A stretch of 9,817 nt of DNA from Betaproteobacteria bacterium (lineage in GTDB: Bacteria > Pseudomonadota > Gammaproteobacteria > Burkholderiales > SG8-41). Both the position numbers and the translations under genes were made by a program. Shown here piece after piece: positions 6,394 to 9,817 of this stretch; the first letter of the stretch is position 1, and each line of letters starts with the position of its first letter. The DNA is taken from positions 1-9,817 of the forward strand of contig JANXSE010000381.1 of assembly GCA_025356695.1 (NCBI GenBank), written 5' to 3'. The notes beneath the pieces were generated by a model. It worked only from the letters and a program-made list of their open reading frames with translations, was not told the DNA's origin and ran no database searches.

Positions 6394-6732
6394 ATGACCA
6401 TGAAACGCATGGCGATCGAAATCGGCATGGGCACGGACATCCGCGGCGCGGATTACACCAAGGCGGCGGTGCGCGCGCTGCGTGATGCGCTGTGGCACAA
6501 CTCGCTCAACGTCGCCGACGCGGTGGGTAAACCCGTCGACTCGATGGTGGTGGAGGTGCTGATCGGCGTGCCGAAGCCCGATCTCGTCGACAAAGCCGAG
6601 GTGCTGAAGGTCCTGCCGCACGGCACCGGCACGGTAAAAGTTTTCGAGGGCGGGCTGGAGATTTTCAATGACGCCGGCACGGGCTCGACCGTGCTGGCGC
6701 ACGCGGCGGCGATCGTCCGCCTCGACGTGTAA
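6394..6732 (+). CDS. Lin0512-family protein of unknown function, copy 1 (112 aa)
   Basis: Small cytoplasmic protein of the Lin0512 family, a widespread group with no assigned function. As I recall the family description, it has a constant GxGxDxHG motif near the N-terminus. Here residues 11-18 read GMGTDIRG, so the histidine is replaced by Arg17, followed by DYTKAAVRALRDAL. The rest is VVEVLIGVPKPDLVD (about residues 50-65), LPHGTGTVKVFEGGLEI (about 72-90) and a hydrophobic end. Start 6394 is preferred over in-frame ATGs at 6367 and 6400 because AAGGGA (6382-6387) lies at proper distance. Copy 2 follows after 9 bases. Two adjacent, similar copies suggest a hetero-oligomer in which one subunit has lost a conserved residue. 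The biochemical role is unknown. Confidence 0.85.
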   Translation: MTMKRMAIEIGMGTDIRGADYTKAAVRALRDALWHNSLNVADAVGKPVDSMVVEVLIGVPKPDLVDKAEVLKVLPHGTGTVKVFEGGLEIFNDAGTGSTVLAHAAAIVRLDV

Positions 6733-6741
6733 GGGGCCGTC

Positions 6742-7092
6742 ATGCCGCTCAAACGATTCATCCTTGAAATGGGCGCCGGCAATGATCTGCACGGCGGGGA
6801 TTACACCAAGGCGGCGCTGCGCGCGGTGCAGGATGCCTTGCATCATTCGTCGCTGGCGTTTATTCGTTCGCTCGGACTCAACGCGAAAGAAATGCAGGTC
6901 GAAGTCACCATCGGCGTGCAGGAACCGGCCAAAGTCGACGCCGCCGCCGTCAAGGCAAGCCTGCCGCACGGGCAGGTCACGGTGAAGGTGGTCAAGGGCG
7001 GACTCGACGTGCCCGCAGAAGGCATTCACGATAAAGCGGTGATCGCCAGTGCCGCCATCGCGGTGCGCTTTGAAATGAAAGCCGCGTCATGA
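6742..7092 (+). CDS. Lin0512-family protein of unknown function, copy 2 (116 aa)
   Basis: Paralogue of the preceding gene in the same register: 16 of the first 30 residues are identical by hand count. This copy keeps the full family motif, GAGNDLHG at residues 11-18 with His17, then GDYTKAALRAVQDALHHSSL. The mid-region VEVTIGVQEPAKVD and the later LPHGQVTVKVVKGGLDV also align with copy 1. An AAGGGG ribosome site precedes the ATG. Its TGA overlaps the start of the MDR oxidoreductase (ATGA at 7089-7092), so the three genes form a translationally coupled operon. Function unknown; the coupling suggests that it works with the oxidoreductase or the same substrate. Confidence 0.87.
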   Translation: MPLKRFILEMGAGNDLHGGDYTKAALRAVQDALHHSSLAFIRSLGLNAKEMQVEVTIGVQEPAKVDAAAVKASLPHGQVTVKVVKGGLDVPAEGIHDKAVIASAAIAVRFEMKAAS

Positions 7093-8081
7093 AAGCAGTA
7101 CAGATCAGCGAGACCGGCGGGCCGGACGTTCTGAAATATGTCGAGTTACCGACCCCCAGGCCCGGCCCCGGCGAAGTACTGGTGAAGGCGCATGCCATCG
7201 GCGTATGCATGCCGGAAACGCTGGTGCGCCAGGGCGTGTATGCGTGGATGCCGCCGCTACCGCTGGTGCCCGGCATCGAAATGAGCGGCACGGTGGTGGA
7301 AACCGGCAGCGGCTGCAGCCAGTTGCACGTCGGGCAGAAAGTGTTCGTCTGCGCGCGCGAATTCAAGGAGCGCGCCAACTGCTACGCCGAATATATCACC
7401 GGTCCGGAGAATCGCATCTATGCCGTGCCCGACGGTGTCGATCTCGACGAAGTGGCCGGGCTCGCCAACTATCAGGTCGCGTGGCATCTCCTTAATTCCG
7501 CGCTGAAGGGTTTTCAATACGATTCCGTGCTGGTGCTGGCAGCGGCCGGCGGCGTCGGCTCGGCGCTGGTGCAACTGGCACGGGTTTACGGCAAACGCGT
7601 GATCGCGGTGACCAGTTCCGTCGAGCGCGCGGCGTTCGTGCGCGCACAGGGGGCGGACGAGGTGATCGACCGCACGCAGGGCGGCGTGATCGATGAGACA
7701 CTGCGACTCACCGGCGGTCGCGGTGTCGATCTGATCATGGATTGCGTCGGCGGTCCGCAGGTGACGACGCTGTTCAACTGCCTCGACCGCTTCGGCCTGC
7801 TTATGCTCTACGGTCAGCTCGAAGGAATGGCCAGTGGCAACATCATCGAGTCCATACACCGGCCGCCGTGGCGCAGCGGCGCGTTTCGCTACTTCACCAT
7901 GCACACGCTGGATGACTGGCCGGAGTTGCGCGCGCGCGGCACGCTCGATCTGATCCGCCTGCTGCACGAAGGCAAAATCCGGGTGCCGATTTACGATCGC
8001 ATTCCGCTGGCGGAGGCGCCGCGCGCGCACCGGATATTCGAATCGGGCAATGTCATGGGCAAACTGCTGATGAAGCCCTGA
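7089..8081 (+). CDS. MDR-superfamily NADPH:quinone oxidoreductase-like protein, 330 aa
   Basis: Cytoplasmic NAD(P)H-dependent reductase of the medium-chain dehydrogenase/reductase superfamily, quinone oxidoreductase/enoyl reductase type. The N-terminal GroES-like domain (about 1-125) opens with MKAVQISETGGPDVLKYVELPTPRPGPGEVLVK. The Rossmann domain has the nucleotide loop LAAAGGVGSALVQLA (Ala151-Gly157 core) and later DLIMDCVGG. The usual GVNxxD element is GVCMPET with Cys40, and the GHE element of zinc enzymes reads GIE (62-64), so only scattered zinc-ligand positions survive and catalytic zinc is unlikely. Likely reactions are reduction of a quinone or an alpha,beta-unsaturated carbonyl, perhaps an enoyl-CoA. 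It overlaps the upstream Lin0512 gene by 4 bases, and the second MDR gene follows after 133 bases. Substrate unknown. Confidence 0.9.
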   Translation: MKAVQISETGGPDVLKYVELPTPRPGPGEVLVKAHAIGVCMPETLVRQGVYAWMPPLPLVPGIEMSGTVVETGSGCSQLHVGQKVFVCAREFKERANCYAEYITGPENRIYAVPDGVDLDEVAGLANYQVAWHLLNSALKGFQYDSVLVLAAAGGVGSALVQLARVYGKRVIAVTSSVERAAFVRAQGADEVIDRTQGGVIDETLRLTGGRGVDLIMDCVGGPQVTTLFNCLDRFGLLMLYGQLEGMASGNIIESIHRPPWRSGAFRYFTMHTLDDWPELRARGTLDLIRLLHEGKIRVPIYDRIPLAEAPRAHRIFESGNVMGKLLMKP

Positions 8082-8122
8082 CGTGGCGAACTGGCGCTAC
8101 ACGGAAGCGTAACTGCGCGCCC

Positions 8123-8214
8123 CGCCTTCCGCCCATTGCGCTTCTGGTTTAACCTTTGCGGCAAAATGCGCACACGGTCGCGCGCATGGGCAAATGAACG
8201 ATGGTGGAACGCAA
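8123..8214 (+). repeat. Leader/promoter block of the second MDR gene (copy B of the duplication)
   Basis: This is the counterpart of the block at 4787-4900 and shares the identical 16-mer GCTTCTGGTTTAACCT at 8140-8155. Downstream, ATGCGC (8166-8171) and GCGCAT (8182-8187) can form a hairpin just before the ribosome site GGTGGA (8203-8208). The decamer GCAAATGAAC occurs twice, at 8190-8199 and 8211-8220, and each contains an in-frame ATG. Since this copy stands before an intact gene, it is the more likely source of the duplication. It probably contains a promoter in addition to read-through from the upstream operon. Confidence 0.65.
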
Positions 8215-9186
8215 ATGAACAGCTGGTGGATCAAAACCGACAACGCACAACCCGTGCTCGAAATGCGCGAGGTGCCGGAGCCGCGGCCGGCGGCCGACGA
8301 AGTCATCGTGCGCGTGCGCGCGGCAGGACTGAACCGCGGTGAATTCAATCTGAACCATCACGGCAAAGGCGGCGGCGAAAAAATCAGCGGGCAGGAAGCG
8401 GCTGGCGAAGTTTACGCGGTGGGCTCCGGCATACTGAAGATCAAGACCGGCGACCGTGTGATGGGCCGCGTGCGCGGCGGCTTTTCCGAATTCGCGGTGA
8501 TGAGCGAAGCCGAGGTGATACCGGTGCCGCGCCGCCTGAGCTGGGAGCAGGCCGCCGGCGTGCCACTGGTGTTCCTGGTCACACACGACATGCTGGTGCG
8601 CCGCGGTCGCATCAAGGAAGGTGAGTGGCTGCTGGCGACCGCGGTGTCGTCGGGCGTCGGCGTGGCCTGCATGCAAACGGCGAAGCTGCTGGGCGCCCAT
8701 GTTATCGGCACCTCGGGTTCGGCGGAAAAACTCGATCGCCTGAAACGGATCGGACTGGATGCGGGCATCGCCACGCGCCGGGCTGATTTTGCCGACGAGG
8801 TGAAAAAAATCACCGGCGGCACGGGTGCCAATGTCATCGTCAACGGTGTCGGCGGCAGCCTCTTCGGCGAATGCCTGCGCGCGCTCGCTTATCAGGGCCG
8901 CTTCGCCACCGTCAGCACCACCGACGGCGTAACGAAATGCGAAATCGACATCGCGCAACTGCACGCCAACCGCTGGGAACTCTACGGTGTGTCGAACCGC
9001 CACACCACGCCCGAGCAGCGTGCGCAGACGGTACGCGGCCTGATCCGCGACATTCTGCCGGGGCTGGCCGACGGGCGCATCGTGCCGGTGGTCGATACCG
9101 TATTCGAATTCGCCGCGCTGCCGGCGGCGCGCGACCGTATGCTGTCCAACGCGCAGGTCGGCAAGATCATCCTGCGTGCACCGTAA
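8215..9186 (+). CDS. Zinc-independent MDR-family oxidoreductase, 323 aa
   Basis: Second cytoplasmic NAD(P)H-dependent MDR oxidoreductase, distinct from the 7089 gene. Domains: an N-terminal GroES-like part (about 1-115) with VIVRVRAAGLNRGEFNL and a shortened substrate lobe, GQEAAGEVYAVGSG, GDRVMGRVRGGFSEFAV; then a Rossmann domain with SSGVGVACMQTAKLLGA (Ser145-Gly149 region) and VNGVGGSLFGECLRAL. No zinc ligands are visible. The ATG at 8215 is preferred over the in-frame one at 8194: GGTGGA lies six bases before it, and the duplicated fragment at 4901 starts at the same codon with its own ribosome site at the same spacing. It could reduce a quinone or an unsaturated CoA or ketone intermediate. 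The third Bug gene follows after 34 bases. Substrate unknown. Confidence 0.9.
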   Translation: MNSWWIKTDNAQPVLEMREVPEPRPAADEVIVRVRAAGLNRGEFNLNHHGKGGGEKISGQEAAGEVYAVGSGILKIKTGDRVMGRVRGGFSEFAVMSEAEVIPVPRRLSWEQAAGVPLVFLVTHDMLVRRGRIKEGEWLLATAVSSGVGVACMQTAKLLGAHVIGTSGSAEKLDRLKRIGLDAGIATRRADFADEVKKITGGTGANVIVNGVGGSLFGECLRALAYQGRFATVSTTDGVTKCEIDIAQLHANRWELYGVSNRHTTPEQRAQTVRGLIRDILPGLADGRIVPVVDTVFEFAALPAARDRMLSNAQVGKIILRAP

Positions 9187-9220
9187 ATACGGGCACAGCA
9201 CACTTTCGGCGGAAAACCTC

Positions 9221-9817
9221 ATGCGAATTGAAATGAACGGAATGCGGATTGCCATGTTGATGCGGCTGGCGGCACTGGCGTTGTGCGCGACGGCCATGCC
9301 GGCGGCGGCACAGAATTTCCCGGAAAAAAACATCACGCTGCTGCACGCTTATTCGCCCGGCAGCAGCAGTGCCGTGCTGTTGCGCGCGTTGGCCGATACC
9401 GCCGGTAAAACGCTGGGCAAAAAAATCGTCGTCGAAGACAAGCCCGGGGCCGGCGGCGCGCTGGCGCCCACGCTCATGTTGAACAGCGGCAAGCCCGACG
9501 GCTATATGTTGTCGCAGATGCCGCAGCCCATTCTGCGCATTCCGCACATCCAGAAGACCGAGTTCGACGTCATCAATGACTTTACCTGGATCATCCGCGT
9601 CGTCGATTACACCTATGCGCTGATCGTGCGCAACGAATCGCCGTACCGCAACATCACCGATTTCGTCAAAGACGCCAAGGCCAATCAGGGCAAGCTCACC
9701 TATGCCAGTTCCGGCGTGGGTGTGACCATGCACATGACGATGGAAGAACTCGCGCAGCGCGCCGGCATTAAACTGGTACACGTGCCGATCCGGGTTTCCG
9801 GCGACATGCTGAACGCG
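9221..9817 (+). CDS. Bug/TctC-family substrate-binding protein, 3' end missing (199 codons present)
   Basis: Third Bug-type periplasmic binding protein, cut by the window edge. In-frame ATGs occur at 9221, 9233, 9242, 9254 and 9260. 9221 is taken because GGCGGAAA (9209-9216) lies before it, but a later start would give a more compact signal peptide (MLMRLAALALCATAMPAAA, cut before Gln31 in this numbering). Family landmarks are KNITLLHAYSPG, KIVVEDKPGAGG (about 68-79), PDGYM (92-96), DFTWIIRVVDY and the KLTYASSGVG segment. The ligand loop is unusual: where most members have PxGGxxD it reads SPGSSSAVLLR (45-55), lacking the second Gly and the Asp. It follows the MDR gene by 34 bases and is likely co-transcribed, linking uptake with those enzymes. 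Ligand unknown. Confidence 0.88.
   Translation, partial: MRIEMNGMRIAMLMRLAALALCATAMPAAAQNFPEKNITLLHAYSPGSSSAVLLRALADTAGKTLGKKIVVEDKPGAGGALAPTLMLNSGKPDGYMLSQMPQPILRIPHIQKTEFDVINDFTWIIRVVDYTYALIVRNESPYRNITDFVKDAKANQGKLTYASSGVGVTMHMTMEELAQRAGIKLVHVPIRVSGDMLNA

Noticed and set aside
8149..9336. 395-codon minus-strand open frame opposite the second MDR gene and the start of the third Bug gene
   Set aside because: No family motifs, low-complexity Arg/Ala composition, and it crosses a gene boundary on the plus strand that is well supported.
1..9817. Mobile elements, CRISPR arrays, tRNA or rRNA genes
   Set aside because: No transposase or integrase motifs, no spaced repeat arrays, and no cloverleaf or rRNA-like stretches were found on reading both strands; the only sizeable repeat is the MDR leader duplication.

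Overview
The window is a GC-rich, densely coded stretch of bacterial chromosome. The best fit is a betaproteobacterium of Burkholderiales type. The main evidence is three separate genes for Bug/TctC-type periplasmic binding proteins, a family greatly expanded in that group, set among enzyme genes typical of carboxylate or aromatic catabolism. This placement is inferred from gene content; no rRNA or other phylogenetic marker is present. I found no tRNA, rRNA, CRISPR array, transposase or phage gene.

Layout. (1) Bases 1-1013 (+) are the 3' part of a TauD/TfdA-type Fe(II)/2-oxoglutarate dioxygenase gene that begins before the window. (2) Bases 1014-2570 (-) are a two-gene operon: a Bug binding protein, then a single-domain cupin. 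The cupin stop codon abuts the dioxygenase stop codon with no gap. (3) Bases 2571-2775 are a divergent promoter region. (4) Bases 2776-4721 (+) hold a second Bug protein and an exported metallo-beta-lactamase-fold hydrolase, closed by a strong intrinsic terminator at 4740-4768. (5) Bases 4787-5077 carry a decayed copy of the promoter/leader and first codons of the oxidoreductase gene found at 8215. It ends by overlapping the start of an acyl-CoA dehydrogenase gene (5070-6281), which is followed by a second intrinsic terminator at 6298-6326. (6) Bases 6394-8081 (+) are a tight operon of two tandem Lin0512-family paralogues and a zinc-independent MDR oxidoreductase; the stop/start of the last pair overlap as ATGA. 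(7) Bases 8215-9186 are a second MDR oxidoreductase, and 9221-9817 is the start of a third Bug protein cut by the window edge.

How the genes may work together (inference). The Bug proteins would capture one or more carboxylates in the periplasm. The acyl-CoA dehydrogenase and two MDR reductases would carry out redox steps on a CoA thioester or unsaturated carbonyl intermediate, and the dioxygenase, cupin and exported hydrolase would do accessory oxidation or hydrolysis. No CoA ligase, CoA transferase, hydratase, thiolase or TctA/TctB membrane subunit lies in the window, so the substrate cannot be named.

The points most worth following are: the duplicated oxidoreductase leader now sitting in front of the acyl-CoA dehydrogenase; the tandem Lin0512 pair, in which one copy has lost the family's otherwise constant histidine; the acyl-CoA dehydrogenase with no glutamate at either usual catalytic-base position; and the third Bug protein without the usual GGxxD ligand loop.
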